A stretch of DNA of 64,000 bases from Neptunicella marina (lineage in GTDB: Bacteria > Pseudomonadota > Gammaproteobacteria > Enterobacterales > Alteromonadaceae). Of the stretch, positions 19,805-28,220 are shown piece by piece. The stretch is from assembly GCF_014270035.1 (NCBI RefSeq), contig NZ_JACNEP010000002.1, forward strand, positions 310,001 through 374,000, written 5' to 3'. Made by a program: the position numbers and the translations under genes. The stretch's first letter is position 1. Every line of letters begins with the position of its first letter. Under the pieces are notes generated by a model. The model worked only from the letters and a program-made list of their open reading frames with translations, did not search any database and had not been told where the DNA came from.

Positions 19805-20737
19805 ATGATAATGGATTTTATGAAAACTGCCCGTGAAGTATTCAACATTGAAGCTGAGGCAATTATACAACTCGGTAAGCAACTCGATAGCAACTTTGAC
19901 GACGCCATTAACAATATTCTATCAGCAAAGGGCCGTGTAGTCGTCTGTGGAATGGGCAAATCAGGTTTAATAGGCAAAAAAATAGCCGCCACTCTGGCCA
20001 GTACCGGAACACCTAGTTTTTTTATGCATCCCAGCGAAGCGTTCCATGGCGATCTTGGCATGGTGACCGCTGATGATATCTTTTTAGCCATTTCTAACTC
20101 AGGAGAAACGGAAGAGTTACTAAAACTGATGCCGTTTTTGACCGACAGTGGAAACTATATTATCGCGATGACTGGCTACCTCAACTCAAGCCTGGCACGT
20201 ATTGCAAATTCGGTGTTGAATATCAGTGTTGAAAAAGAAGCATGCCCATTACAACTTGCGCCAACGGCATCAACGACTGCAACTCTGGCAATGGGTGACG
20301 CACTGGCAGTAACCCTGATGAAAGCACGGGATTTTCAACCGGAACATTTTGCGCGTTTCCACCCGGGCGGACATTTAGGTCGCAGGTTACTGGCCCTGGT
20401 GAAAGATGAAATGCTGACTCAAAATCTGCCATTAATTAACGCCAGCGCCAGTTTTGCTGAATTGATTCATTGCATATCCAGTGGTCAACTCGGATTAGCG
20501 ATTGTGACGTCTGAAGAAGGTATTGGTATTACCACAGACGGAGATATTCGCCGGGCCTTCGAGCGATTCGAAAAAGATGTATTCGAACTTAAAGCGGCTG
20601 ATTTAATGACCGCTTCCCCTAAAACCATTAATGCCAATGCCAAAATGAATGATGCATTTATGATGATGGAACAACATCAAATCACAGCACTGATCGTCCA
20701 GGAAAAAGGCGAAGTCGTGGGAATTCTGAAAAAGTAA
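19805..20737 (+). CDS. kpsF: KpsF/KdsD-family arabinose-5-phosphate isomerase (SIS + CBS)
   Basis: Members convert ribulose-5-phosphate to arabinose-5-phosphate, the first step to KDO, and some serve capsule loci. The SIS domain shows VVVCGMGKSGLIGKKIA, TGTPSFFMHPSEAFHGDLGM, ISNSGETEELLKL and ACPLQLAPTASTTATLAMGD. Two CBS domains follow (about residues 205-310). The C-terminus stops at VVGILKK, several residues before the final DLLRAG helix usual in E. coli KdsD, so the second CBS is slightly short. In-frame ATGs at 19811 and 19820 are alternative starts. It lies between flrA and a flagellin, separated by its own terminator. A role in the nearby glycan pathway is inference. Confidence 0.88.
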   Translation: MIMDFMKTAREVFNIEAEAIIQLGKQLDSNFDDAINNILSAKGRVVVCGMGKSGLIGKKIAATLASTGTPSFFMHPSEAFHGDLGMVTADDIFLAISNSGETEELLKLMPFLTDSGNYIIAMTGYLNSSLARIANSVLNISVEKEACPLQLAPTASTTATLAMGDALAVTLMKARDFQPEHFARFHPGGHLGRRLLALVKDEMLTQNLPLINASASFAELIHCISSGQLGLAIVTSEEGIGITTDGDIRRAFERFEKDVFELKAADLMTASPKTINANAKMNDAFMMMEQHQITALIVQEKGEVVGILKK

Positions 20738-20760
20738 CTTTGGCTATATCCCAGACATGA

Positions 20761-20784
20761 AAAAGGCAGCTTAAGCTGCCTTTT
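20761..20784. terminator. Bidirectional terminator between the KpsF-like gene and flagellin 1
   Basis: A perfect 24-bp palindrome (AAAAGGCAGC, TTAA centre, GCTGCCTTTT) lies between two convergent genes. A T-run follows the stem on both strands, so it should end both transcripts. Confidence 0.92.
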
Positions 20785-20806
20785 CCGAAATCCAGAAAAC
20801 CCGATG

Positions 20807-21610
20807 CTAACTAAGTAAAGCTAACACTTGTCCCTGTTGCTGATTAGCTTGCGCGCGCACCGCAATAGAAGACTGATTTAAAATATCATTTGCCGCGCTT
20901 TCTGATGTTGCCTGAGCATAATCAGTATCCTGAATACGGCTACGGGCCTCCGCAACATTTACCTCAGTCTGGGTTAAATTACGTGCAGCACTTTCAAAGC
21001 GATTTTGAGTTGCACCTAAGTCTGCACGGTTAGAATCAACGAATTCAACTGCCGCATCGGCCGCTTTAAGCGCATCCTCAACGCCACTGGCAGAACTTAA
21101 ATCAACACTTAAGATATCCTGTAAACCTGCTGCCACATCCTTCGTACCAACCGACAACTTCTGTCCGGCATTCGCACCGACCTGAAAGTCGATTTCACCA
21201 TCACCAGATAATAGTTTTTTGCCCGCAAACTCCGTTTGATCAATGGTCGCTTTGATGTTGTCCTGTAACTGACTCACTTCTGATTGAATCGCTTTGCGAT
21301 CAGCAGCACTTAAAATACCATTGCCTGCTTTGATTGACAGTTCACGTATACGACTCACATCATTGGAAATACCGGATAAGCCGCCTTCGGCGACCTGCGA
21401 CAATGAAATGCCATCATAAGCGTTACTGACGGATTGACGATAGCCAGATACCTGAGAGGTTAAGCGGTCAATAATTTGTAAACCGGCGGCATCGTCTGCT
21501 GCACCATTCACGCGTTTCCCGCTGGCCAGCTTTTCAAAAATACTTTTCTGCTTTTCCTGCAGCTGTTGCAATACAGTTGAACCAGGATTGTTGTTATTTA
21601 CATTAATCAT
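20807..21610 (-). CDS. Flagellin, divergent N-terminus (flagellin 1)
   Basis: This is a filament subunit of 267 residues. The D0/D1 signatures are clear (KLASGKRVNGAADDAAGLQI, SRIRELSIKAGNG, and the ending NQSSIAVRAQANQQQGQVLALLS). The extreme N-terminus, MINVNNNNPGSTVLQQLQEK, departs from the usual INTN-SLNAQR pattern kept by the other flagellin here. The variable centre is short. ATG 21608-21610 follows a strong GGAGG. A sigma-54 site upstream suggests FlrC-tier expression, like FlaA of Vibrio cholerae. It is a likely substrate of the Maf/pseudaminate system, by inference. Confidence 0.93.
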   Translation of the reverse strand: MINVNNNNPGSTVLQQLQEKQKSIFEKLASGKRVNGAADDAAGLQIIDRLTSQVSGYRQSVSNAYDGISLSQVAEGGLSGISNDVSRIRELSIKAGNGILSAADRKAIQSEVSQLQDNIKATIDQTEFAGKKLLSGDGEIDFQVGANAGQKLSVGTKDVAAGLQDILSVDLSSASGVEDALKAADAAVEFVDSNRADLGATQNRFESAARNLTQTEVNVAEARSRIQDTDYAQATSESAANDILNQSSIAVRAQANQQQGQVLALLS

Positions 21611-21683
21611 TTTCTACCTCCATGCATAACGCTGGAAATACCTCACCTGATAAAAAGTGTAGCAAACAGTTGATTGATTAGTA

Positions 21684-21699
21684 AGCAATGCTTTTTCCA
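21684..21699 (-). promoter_or_regulatory. Sigma-54 promoter for flagellin 1
   Basis: The minus strand reads TGGAAAAAGCATTGCT, with GG and GC correctly spaced and TTGC present. The -24 element is weaker than at flrB. It implies a leader of about 64 bases. No sigma-28-like sequence was found on this strand before the gene. Confidence 0.55.
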
Positions 21700-21807
21700 C
21701 ATGGTATAGATTTTTATACACAAGTATTTTTAAACACATGTAGCTTAGTTATACTGGTGGTAACTTCATTACAAATTTACTCAAGATCAATAACTTAGAG
21801 TTTGGTT

Positions 21808-21835
21808 TAAAGTTAAACCTCAAATTTGCCGATAA
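21808..21835 (+). promoter_or_regulatory. Sigma-28 (FliA)-like promoter for the wbp sugar operon
   Basis: TAAA at 21808-21811 and a perfect GCCGATAA at 21828-21835 are separated by 16 bp (15 is usual). The predicted start, about 21842, lies before the ATG at 21870. It would also fall inside the longer reading frame that begins at GTG 21837, so it supports the shorter start. It would couple the sugar operon to late flagellar gene expression. Confidence 0.6.
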
Positions 21836-21869
21836 AGTGAAAATAACTAACCCACAATCGGATACTTCC

Positions 21870-22814
21870 ATGAAAAAATTTGCACTAGTCGGAGCAGCAG
21901 GTTACATCGCTCCCCGTCACATGAAAGCGATCAAGGAAACGGGCCATGATCTTGTAGCTTGTTTGGATCCGAATGATTCAGTTGGCATCATTGATAGTTA
22001 TTATCCTAACGCACACTTCTTTACCGAATTTGAACGTTTTGATCGTCATCTGGATAAGCGTGCGCGCAGCGGCGAGGGATTAGATTATATATCTATTTGC
22101 TCCCCCAATTACTTGCATGATTCACATGTTCGTTTTGCACTGCGCTCGGGTAGCGATGCGATTTGTGAAAAACCACTGGTGCTCAATCCATGGAATATTG
22201 ACGGTTTACTGGATATGGAAAAATCCACAGGACGTAAAGTGAATACCATTTTGCAATTACGCCTACACCCCAGCATTATTGCCTTACGTGAAAAAATCCA
22301 ACAGCAGCAACCCAAACAGAAATTTGAAGTTGATCTAACTTATATCACCTCACGCGGCCAATGGTATCAAGCCTCTTGGAAAGGTGATGAGAAAAAATCA
22401 GGTGGAATAGCCACCAACATTGGTGTGCATTTTTTCGATATGCTGCATTTTTTGTTTGGGGATTTACAGGATAACCAATTGCATTTCAGCAATGCGACTA
22501 CCGCCTCTGGTTATCTTGAATACCAGCATGCACGTGTACGTTGGTTTTTATCCATTGATGAAAAGTCACTCCCAGCCCAGGTTCGCTTAAAAGGACAACG
22601 CACCTACCGCAGCATCACTATCGATGGTGAGGAAATTGAATTTTCAGGTGGATTTACCGATTTACATACCATGAGTTATCAACACATTTTATCTGGTAAC
22701 GGATTCGGCCTGGAAGATAATTTTGTGGCGATTAAAACCGTATCCGATATTCGTAATATGCAGCCAAAGAGCTCACTAGCGCATCAACATCCATTTATTG
22801 CTCAAGGAATGTAA
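21870..22814 (+). CDS. wbpB: WbpB/WlbA-type UDP-GlcNAcA 3-dehydrogenase
   Basis: This Gfo/Idh/MocA-family NAD-dependent dehydrogenase oxidises C3 of UDP-N-acetylglucosaminuronic acid on the way to UDP-ManNAc3NAcA. The N-terminal Rossmann motif is [19 protein letters not shown]. The family stretches [33 protein letters not shown] and [15 protein letters not shown] match WbpB/WlbA closely. I chose ATG 21870 (314 residues) because the sigma-28 -10 element ends at 21835. It is the first gene of a tight plus-strand operon. Confidence 0.93.
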   Translation: MKKFALVGAAGYIAPRHMKAIKETGHDLVACLDPNDSVGIIDSYYPNAHFFTEFERFDRHLDKRARSGEGLDYISICSPNYLHDSHVRFALRSGSDAICEKPLVLNPWNIDGLLDMEKSTGRKVNTILQLRLHPSIIALREKIQQQQPKQKFEVDLTYITSRGQWYQASWKGDEKKSGGIATNIGVHFFDMLHFLFGDLQDNQLHFSNATTASGYLEYQHARVRWFLSIDEKSLPAQVRLKGQRTYRSITIDGEEIEFSGGFTDLHTMSYQHILSGNGFGLEDNFVAIKTVSDIRNMQPKSSLAHQHPFIAQGM

Positions 22815-22815
22815 T

Positions 22816-23394
22816 TTGACCATTAACATTCACCCCAGTGCTATCGTTGATGAAGGTGCAACCATTGGCGATGGTACTCGCGTTTGGCATTGGGTTCATA
22901 TATGTAGTGGTGCACAAATAGGCCAGAAATGTTCACTGGGGCAGAATGTTTTTATTGGCAACCAAGTCACCATTGGTAACAACGTAAAAGTACAAAATAA
23001 TGTTTCTGTTTACGATGGTGTCACGTTGGAAGACGATGTATTTTGCGGCCCTTCCATGGTTTTTACCAATGTATATAACCCGCGTTCAGCCGTTATTCGC
23101 AAAGACGAATATCGGCCAACCACAGTCAAAAAAGGCGCAACTCTTGGTGCTAACTGCACCATTGTTTGTGGCCATAGCATTGGTGAATATGCCTTTATTG
23201 GCGCCGGATCAGTCGTAAACCAAAGTGTACCGGATTATGCATTAATGGTTGGCGTACCTGCCAAACAAATTGGCTGGATGAGTGCTTATGGCGAAAAACT
23301 CAATCTGCCCTTAACCGGCAATGCCACCACCACTTGCCCACACGACAATAGCACCTATCAACTGATTAATGGCAACGTTAGGCGACTTCCCTAA
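22816..23394 (+). CDS. wbpD: WbpD/WlbB-type UDP-GlcNAc3NA N-acetyltransferase
   Basis: This left-handed beta-helix acyltransferase acetylates the 3-amino group made by WbpE. Hexapeptide repeats run through most of the protein ([35 protein letters not shown]). The C-terminus has the family [18 protein letters not shown] chose TTG 22816-22818 (192 residues). AAGGA lies seven bases upstream, and the protein then begins [13 protein letters not shown], as in relatives. An in-frame TTG at 22798 is possible. The start lies 1 bp after the wbpB stop. Confidence 0.92.
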   Translation: MTINIHPSAIVDEGATIGDGTRVWHWVHICSGAQIGQKCSLGQNVFIGNQVTIGNNVKVQNNVSVYDGVTLEDDVFCGPSMVFTNVYNPRSAVIRKDEYRPTTVKKGATLGANCTIVCGHSIGEYAFIGAGSVVNQSVPDYALMVGVPAKQIGWMSAYGEKLNLPLTGNATTTCPHDNSTYQLINGNVRRLP

Positions 23395-24509
23395 TGCAAT
23401 TTATTGATTTACAAGCTCAACTTGCACATATTCGCCCAGCCATTGATGCACGCATAGCCAAAGTTCTGGATCATGGAAAATTTATTATGGGGCCGGAAGT
23501 ATTTGAGCTAGAAAAAAAACTCGCGGAATACGTTGGCATAAAACACTGTATCAGTTGCGCCAACGGCACCGACGCATTGCAGCTTTCCTTAATGGCTCTG
23601 GATATTGGCCCCGGTGATACAGTAATTACAACTGCCTTTTCATTTTTTTCCACCGCAGAAGTTATACCCTTAGTGGGGGCTACACCTTATTTTGTGGATA
23701 TCATCCCAAGCACCTACAACATTTGTCCAGAAGCTTTACAAGCAGGTATCCATAACGCCAGGAAACAAGGGTTAAAACCCAAAGCGGTGATCGCAGTAGA
23801 TATGTTTGGCCTGCCGGCCAACTATCCTGAGATTCAAGCCATCTGTGACAAAGAAGGGTTATATCTAATTGAAGATGCGGCACAAGGTTTTGGCGGTAGC
23901 ATAAATGGCCAAAATGCTGGCTCCTTTGGCGATATTGCCACAACCAGCTTTTTCCCGGCCAAACCGCTTGGGTGTTATGGTGATGGCGGCGCGATATTTA
24001 CCGACTCGGATGAACTCGCGACTTTGTGTGAATCGTTGCGAGTACATGGCAAAGGCGAACACAAATATCAAAATATGCGTATTGGTTTAAATAGCCGATT
24101 GGATACCATCCAAGCTGCCATTTTACTGGAAAAGCTCGGGCACTTTCCTCAAGAATTGATTCAGCGTCAAAAAGCAGCAACTCATTATTCAACTGAGTTA
24201 GCCGCAGTGTTTGTTACACCTGCAATACCAGAGGGTTACCAATCATCATGGGCGCAATACACGGTGACACCAAAAAAAGGTAAGCGTGACAATTGGATGA
24301 GTTCCTTAAAAAAGGCCGGCATCCCGACTGCAGTTTATTATCCGATTGGTTTAAATAAACAAGTGGCGTTGCAACATTACCCAAGTGATCCAACCCCTAT
24401 TACTGAGCGACTTTGCGAGCAAGTATTTAGCCTGCCGATGCATGGCTATCTTGATCATCAGCAAGTGGATAACATCATCAACATCATTAACGCGACTAAT
24501 CCAATATGA
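23394..24509 (+). CDS. wbpE: WbpE/WlbC-type PLP aminotransferase
   Basis: This DegT/DnrJ/EryC1 aminotransferase transfers an amino group to the 3-keto sugar made by WbpB. The PLP lysine is in FFPAKPLGCYGDGGA. Other family marks are CANGTDALQLSLMAL, VDMFGLPANY and EDAAQGFGG. The 371 residues are typical in length. It starts at ATG 23394, overlapping the wbpD stop by one base (TAATG). Pathway knowledge: WbpB and WbpE work as a coupled pair. Confidence 0.93.
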   Translation: MQFIDLQAQLAHIRPAIDARIAKVLDHGKFIMGPEVFELEKKLAEYVGIKHCISCANGTDALQLSLMALDIGPGDTVITTAFSFFSTAEVIPLVGATPYFVDIIPSTYNICPEALQAGIHNARKQGLKPKAVIAVDMFGLPANYPEIQAICDKEGLYLIEDAAQGFGGSINGQNAGSFGDIATTSFFPAKPLGCYGDGGAIFTDSDELATLCESLRVHGKGEHKYQNMRIGLNSRLDTIQAAILLEKLGHFPQELIQRQKAATHYSTELAAVFVTPAIPEGYQSSWAQYTVTPKKGKRDNWMSSLKKAGIPTAVYYPIGLNKQVALQHYPSDPTPITERLCEQVFSLPMHGYLDHQQVDNIINIINATNPI

Positions 24510-25600
24510 AAATTATTAATGTGGTTGGTGCACGTCCTCAGTTTGTCAAAGCTGCTGTTGTTTCAAGAGCTATTCAATCGCACAACCAAAACAATGCCGA
24601 AAAAATTAATGAAATTATTGTGCACACAGGGCAACACTTTGATTCCAATATGTCGGATGTGTTTTTTGAGCAGTTATCAATCCCCAAGCCGAGCTATAAT
24701 TTGCAGGTGAATCAGTGCAGTCACGCTCAAATGACTGCACAAATCATGCAAAAGTTCGAAGCGATCCTTATCCAGGAAGCGCCAGATTGCATCATTGTTT
24801 ATGGCGATACCAACTCTACGATTGCAGCTGCATTAACTGCAGTGAAAATGCATATCCCGATTGCTCACATTGAGGCAGGACTACGCTCATATAATCGCAA
24901 AATGCCGGAAGAAATTAATCGAATATTGACCGACCAGTGTTCGACTTATTTATTTGCTCCAACCGAACAAGCATTACAGAATTTACGTCAGGAAGGTATT
25001 ACACAAAACACCTTTATGTACGGTGATGTAATGCAGGACGCTGTATCACAATTTGCGATGCTCACTTCCAGTCATGGCAATGTGTTAAATCAATATGCCG
25101 TTCGGCCCAAGCAATATGTACTTTGTACACTGCATCGGGCTCATACATTATCGTCTGCAACCGTTTTGCAACAGGCGATTGACTGTCTGGCCTGGATTGC
25201 TGGGCAAACTACACTGTTATTGCCTTTACATCCAGCTACACACAATAAACTGAAGGAATATGGAATATCCTTACCCGACTCATTGACTGTCACTGCACCA
25301 CTAAGTTATCTGGAAATGTTAGAACTCGAATCTAATGCCAGTTTTATCGTGACAGATTCAGGTGGTGTACAAAAGGAAGCCTATATGCATAAAATTCCCT
25401 GCATCACGATGAGGGATGAAACAGAATGGGTTGAAACTCTGGAAAATGGTTGGAATACACTAACAGGTATCAATTTAAACAAGATCCAAACAGCATGGAC
25501 TCAAATACATTCCTTTAATGCACCATGGAACCCCCTTTATGGTGACGGGGATTGTGCAGACAAAATCATCCGCTGTTTGCATCAGAAATTGCACCATTGA
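24506..25600 (+). CDS. wbpI: WbpI/WlbD-type UDP-GlcNAc3NAcA 2-epimerase
   Basis: This non-hydrolysing UDP-HexNAc 2-epimerase would convert UDP-GlcNAc3NAcA to UDP-ManNAc3NAcA. Family motifs include VVGARPQFVKAAVVSRAI, VHTGQHFD, YGDTNSTIAAALTA, AHIEAGLRSYNRKMPEEINR and VTDSGGVQKEA. The start overlaps the wbpE stop by 4 bp. A plain UDP-GlcNAc epimerase (WecB) is the alternative, but the company of wbpB, D and E argues for WbpI. Confidence 0.9.
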   Translation: MKIINVVGARPQFVKAAVVSRAIQSHNQNNAEKINEIIVHTGQHFDSNMSDVFFEQLSIPKPSYNLQVNQCSHAQMTAQIMQKFEAILIQEAPDCIIVYGDTNSTIAAALTAVKMHIPIAHIEAGLRSYNRKMPEEINRILTDQCSTYLFAPTEQALQNLRQEGITQNTFMYGDVMQDAVSQFAMLTSSHGNVLNQYAVRPKQYVLCTLHRAHTLSSATVLQQAIDCLAWIAGQTTLLLPLHPATHNKLKEYGISLPDSLTVTAPLSYLEMLELESNASFIVTDSGGVQKEAYMHKIPCITMRDETEWVETLENGWNTLTGINLNKIQTAWTQIHSFNAPWNPLYGDGDCADKIIRCLHQKLHH

Positions 25601-25630
25601 CCACCTTTCAAACAGATTACCGGGTAAAGA

Positions 25631-26389
25631 ATGGCAATCAGAAACATATTACCGAGCTTCATCTACACGCGATTATTCGGCGATCGTAAACAATTTGGGC
25701 TCGATATACAGGAGCAAGACTCAGATTGGCAAGCGTGGCTTAATTTCTACAATATTTTTTATACTGATACTCAGTCGACCGGAGTAGGTGAGCGCGTTAA
25801 CCATCTTGGTTATAAGGTACTGAATAATATCGATTTTAAAGGAAAGATTGTCGCCGAGATTGGCCCAGGCTCTCTACCACATTTAGCATACTGGAATGCA
25901 ATGCCAGACAGCTATTATGCAATCGATGTAAAAAAGGATTTCCTTGAAAATGCCCAAAGATTGTTACCAGACATTTGTAAACAGGTATTAGTAAAACGCG
26001 ATCAAAAAATCCCCTTGGCAGAGCATTCCTTAGACATACTATTAACCTTCTACTCACTTGAACATATCAGAAATTTAGATGATCAATTAACTCATTATTT
26101 TCAGTTACTTAAAAAAGATGGGATATTAGTTGGGGCTATTCCCAATGAAGGCGGTATTGCTTGGGGGTTAGGACGTTATTTAACCACAAGACGCTTTGTA
26201 AAAAACAATGCGGATTTCAACTATGACAAAATCATATGCTGGGAACACCCCAATTTTGCAGATGATATTTTAAGGTCTATCAAAAAATGTGGTTTCAAAC
26301 TGCAACTGTTGCAATATAAACCTTTATCTTTTATTCCGCTTACCGATACAAATTTAGTGACGTTATTCATCGCCACTAAGCAGGAATAA
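25631..26389 (+). CDS. Class I SAM-dependent methyltransferase
   Basis: The 252-residue protein has a Rossmann SAM-binding core with motif I IVAEIGPGSLPHL (about residues 76-88), an acidic strand end (YYAIDVKKDF) and the post-core LLTFYSLEHIRNLDDQL typical of Methyltransf_11 enzymes. The acceptor is unknown. It follows wbpI by 30 bp in the same operon, so O- or N-methylation of the diacetamido-uronic acid or of a glycan containing it is the likely role, by inference. Confidence 0.8.
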   Translation: MAIRNILPSFIYTRLFGDRKQFGLDIQEQDSDWQAWLNFYNIFYTDTQSTGVGERVNHLGYKVLNNIDFKGKIVAEIGPGSLPHLAYWNAMPDSYYAIDVKKDFLENAQRLLPDICKQVLVKRDQKIPLAEHSLDILLTFYSLEHIRNLDDQLTHYFQLLKKDGILVGAIPNEGGIAWGLGRYLTTRRFVKNNADFNYDKIICWEHPNFADDILRSIKKCGFKLQLLQYKPLSFIPLTDTNLVTLFIATKQE

Positions 26390-26412
26390 AAGCGATTTAT
26401 GGAAGGGATTTA

Positions 26413-26985
26413 GTGAGCAATGTTGAACTAGCTACCGCTAAAGATATTGATGCCATCGCATCTATCCATGCAATCAGCCTTGCATCAGATGTACTGCCGC
26501 ATTTTGGCAGAAATTATTTAAAGAAGTATTACTCTGAAATCATCCAAAGTCCCCGGAAAGACGTCTTAATTTACCGCCAGCAAAATAAGGTAACGGGTTT
26601 TATTGTATTGCGCACCGGCTCGTTTTCAATGACTTCCATTTTGCGTCTCAAAGATATAGTAGTATTTTTATGTCATTGCTTAGCTAAACCAAGTTTGTTT
26701 TTAAGAGCAGTTATTCAAACGGTTAGACAAACTCATATCGCAGACTGCGAGTGTGAGATCGACTATTTTGCTGTCGCTATTGATCAGCAAGGCAGTGGCA
26801 TAGGCAAAGCGTTAATTCATGCAGCAGAAAATTGGTGCAGGGATAAAAATATACAAGTGCTTTTAACCAAAACGAATAATGCCAGATTGCAGGATTTTTA
26901 TCTTCGAGAGAAAAAAGCTGAAACTCTCAAGGTGTTTTCTATTCTTAGAGAAACCTACAAAGTATTCAAATGGACAATAGAATAA
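26413..26985 (+). CDS. GNAT-family N-acetyltransferase
   Basis: The 190 residues show the GNAT acetyl-CoA loop AIDQQGSGIGKALIHAAENW (about residues 131-150) and the preceding beta strand IDYFAVA. It starts at GTG 26413 with GGAAGGG nearby. It is the last gene of the plus-strand sugar operon and ends 17 bp from the convergent DegT-like gene. Acylation of a sugar amine is plausible. Self-contained identification stops at the fold. Confidence 0.75.
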   Translation: MSNVELATAKDIDAIASIHAISLASDVLPHFGRNYLKKYYSEIIQSPRKDVLIYRQQNKVTGFIVLRTGSFSMTSILRLKDIVVFLCHCLAKPSLFLRAVIQTVRQTHIADCECEIDYFAVAIDQQGSGIGKALIHAAENWCRDKNIQVLLTKTNNARLQDFYLREKKAETLKVFSILRETYKVFKWTIE

Positions 26986-27002
26986 ATCTGCGGCACTGTT
27001 TA

Positions 27003-28220
27003 TCACTGCTGTTTATATAATTGCTGCAGCGCTTTGTTCATCCTATAGGTTAACTTATCCACATCCAGCTGAGGCCAGATGGGAATATTGATCATGCTTT
27101 TACTCATACGCAGAGCATTGGGGAATTGCTCACCACCTGCGAATGGCTGATACACCGGCATGACCGGTATGGCGTAATCCACTAATATTCCCAGTTCTAT
27201 GCCGTTTTTTTGAAAAACGCGGCCCCAATGATCGCGCTCACTCACTTCCAATGCCAGATGGCTATAGGTCGCTCCTGCGGTAAAATAATGCTGTATAGGA
27301 TCTGGTGCATTCTGCTGTAGCATTGTCAGTACTATCTGAGCGTTAGTGCGTCTGCTTTGAATAATGGCAGAATAGCGTTCAAGTTGGCTTAACCCGACTC
27401 TGGCCTCTATGGAGCAGGGAAAAGCGTCCCAGTCAGCCGGAAACTCGATTTTTAATTCGTCATAATAATGGGTGAGTGAGCCCAACAACCCTTTACGATC
27501 TAACCATTGCACCACAGGGTAAAACCAGCTTGAAAACGCTACGCTGACAGCAAATAGATAGGCAAAACGTTTAAAAGGCTTTAACCGGTCTTTTTTACCA
27601 TGTTCTGAACGCCATCGCATAATCCGCTTAAAGAGCTCAACATCATCCACCAGCACTGTGCCACCAAAAATACTGGTAATGAGTTTGCCAATGTTAGAGC
27701 CAAAGAACACCGCATCGCCAAAGTGGGTCACAGAACGTCCGTCAAATTCACAGTCATAACTGTGAGCACAGTCCTGAATCACATAAATCTTATTGCCAAA
27801 GCGCTGTTCAGCCTGCTCAACGACATTTTGTACCGCCACCACATCCATCGCCTGACCAAATAGATGGGTTACCACAATAGCGCGGGTTTTATCGTTAATC
27901 GCTTGGCTAAGCAATAGCAAATCCATATTGAAGCCAGCATTTTCGCTATCGACAAATCTTGGAGTATTACCACTTAACACAATGGCATGCGGCACCACAA
28001 CGCAGGTATAGGCTGGGCAAATAACTTCTGCATCTTTAAGATCCCACGCCTTAAGCAGTGCAAATAATGCCGAACGGCCATGGGAGAACATAACACCATG
28101 CTTTCGTCCAAACTGGCTCGCCATTTTGTTCTCAAACTCAGACACAGCATTGCCTGAAAAAAAGCTAAAAGCCGCTTTCCAATCAGACCACGTAATCCAG
28201 GGCTTTAATCTAGGGATCAT
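27003..28220 (-). CDS. DegT/DnrJ/EryC1-family PLP enzyme
   Basis: The 405-residue fold type I PLP enzyme has DegT-family marks: SHGRSALFALLKAW, CPAYTCVVVPHAI, VTHLFGQAMDV, QDCAHSYDCEFDGR and a lysine in FFGSNIGKLITSIFGGT. The motif around the lysine departs from the usual HPxK, and the family contains both sugar aminotransferases and dehydratases. It is the last gene of the long minus-strand run, overlapping the upstream gene by 4 bp. The substrate is unknown. It is distinct from PseC and WbpE in this window. Confidence 0.75.
   Translation of the reverse strand: MIPRLKPWITWSDWKAAFSFFSGNAVSEFENKMASQFGRKHGVMFSHGRSALFALLKAWDLKDAEVICPAYTCVVVPHAIVLSGNTPRFVDSENAGFNMDLLLLSQAINDKTRAIVVTHLFGQAMDVVAVQNVVEQAEQRFGNKIYVIQDCAHSYDCEFDGRSVTHFGDAVFFGSNIGKLITSIFGGTVLVDDVELFKRIMRWRSEHGKKDRLKPFKRFAYLFAVSVAFSSWFYPVVQWLDRKGLLGSLTHYYDELKIEFPADWDAFPCSIEARVGLSQLERYSAIIQSRRTNAQIVLTMLQQNAPDPIQHYFTAGATYSHLALEVSERDHWGRVFQKNGIELGILVDYAIPVMPVYQPFAGGEQFPNALRMSKSMINIPIWPQLDVDKLTYRMNKALQQLYKQQ

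Noticed and set aside
20690-20737. The KpsF-like gene as a truncated pseudogene
   Set aside because: Only the last few residues of the second CBS are missing relative to KdsD, all SIS motifs are intact and a proper terminator follows.
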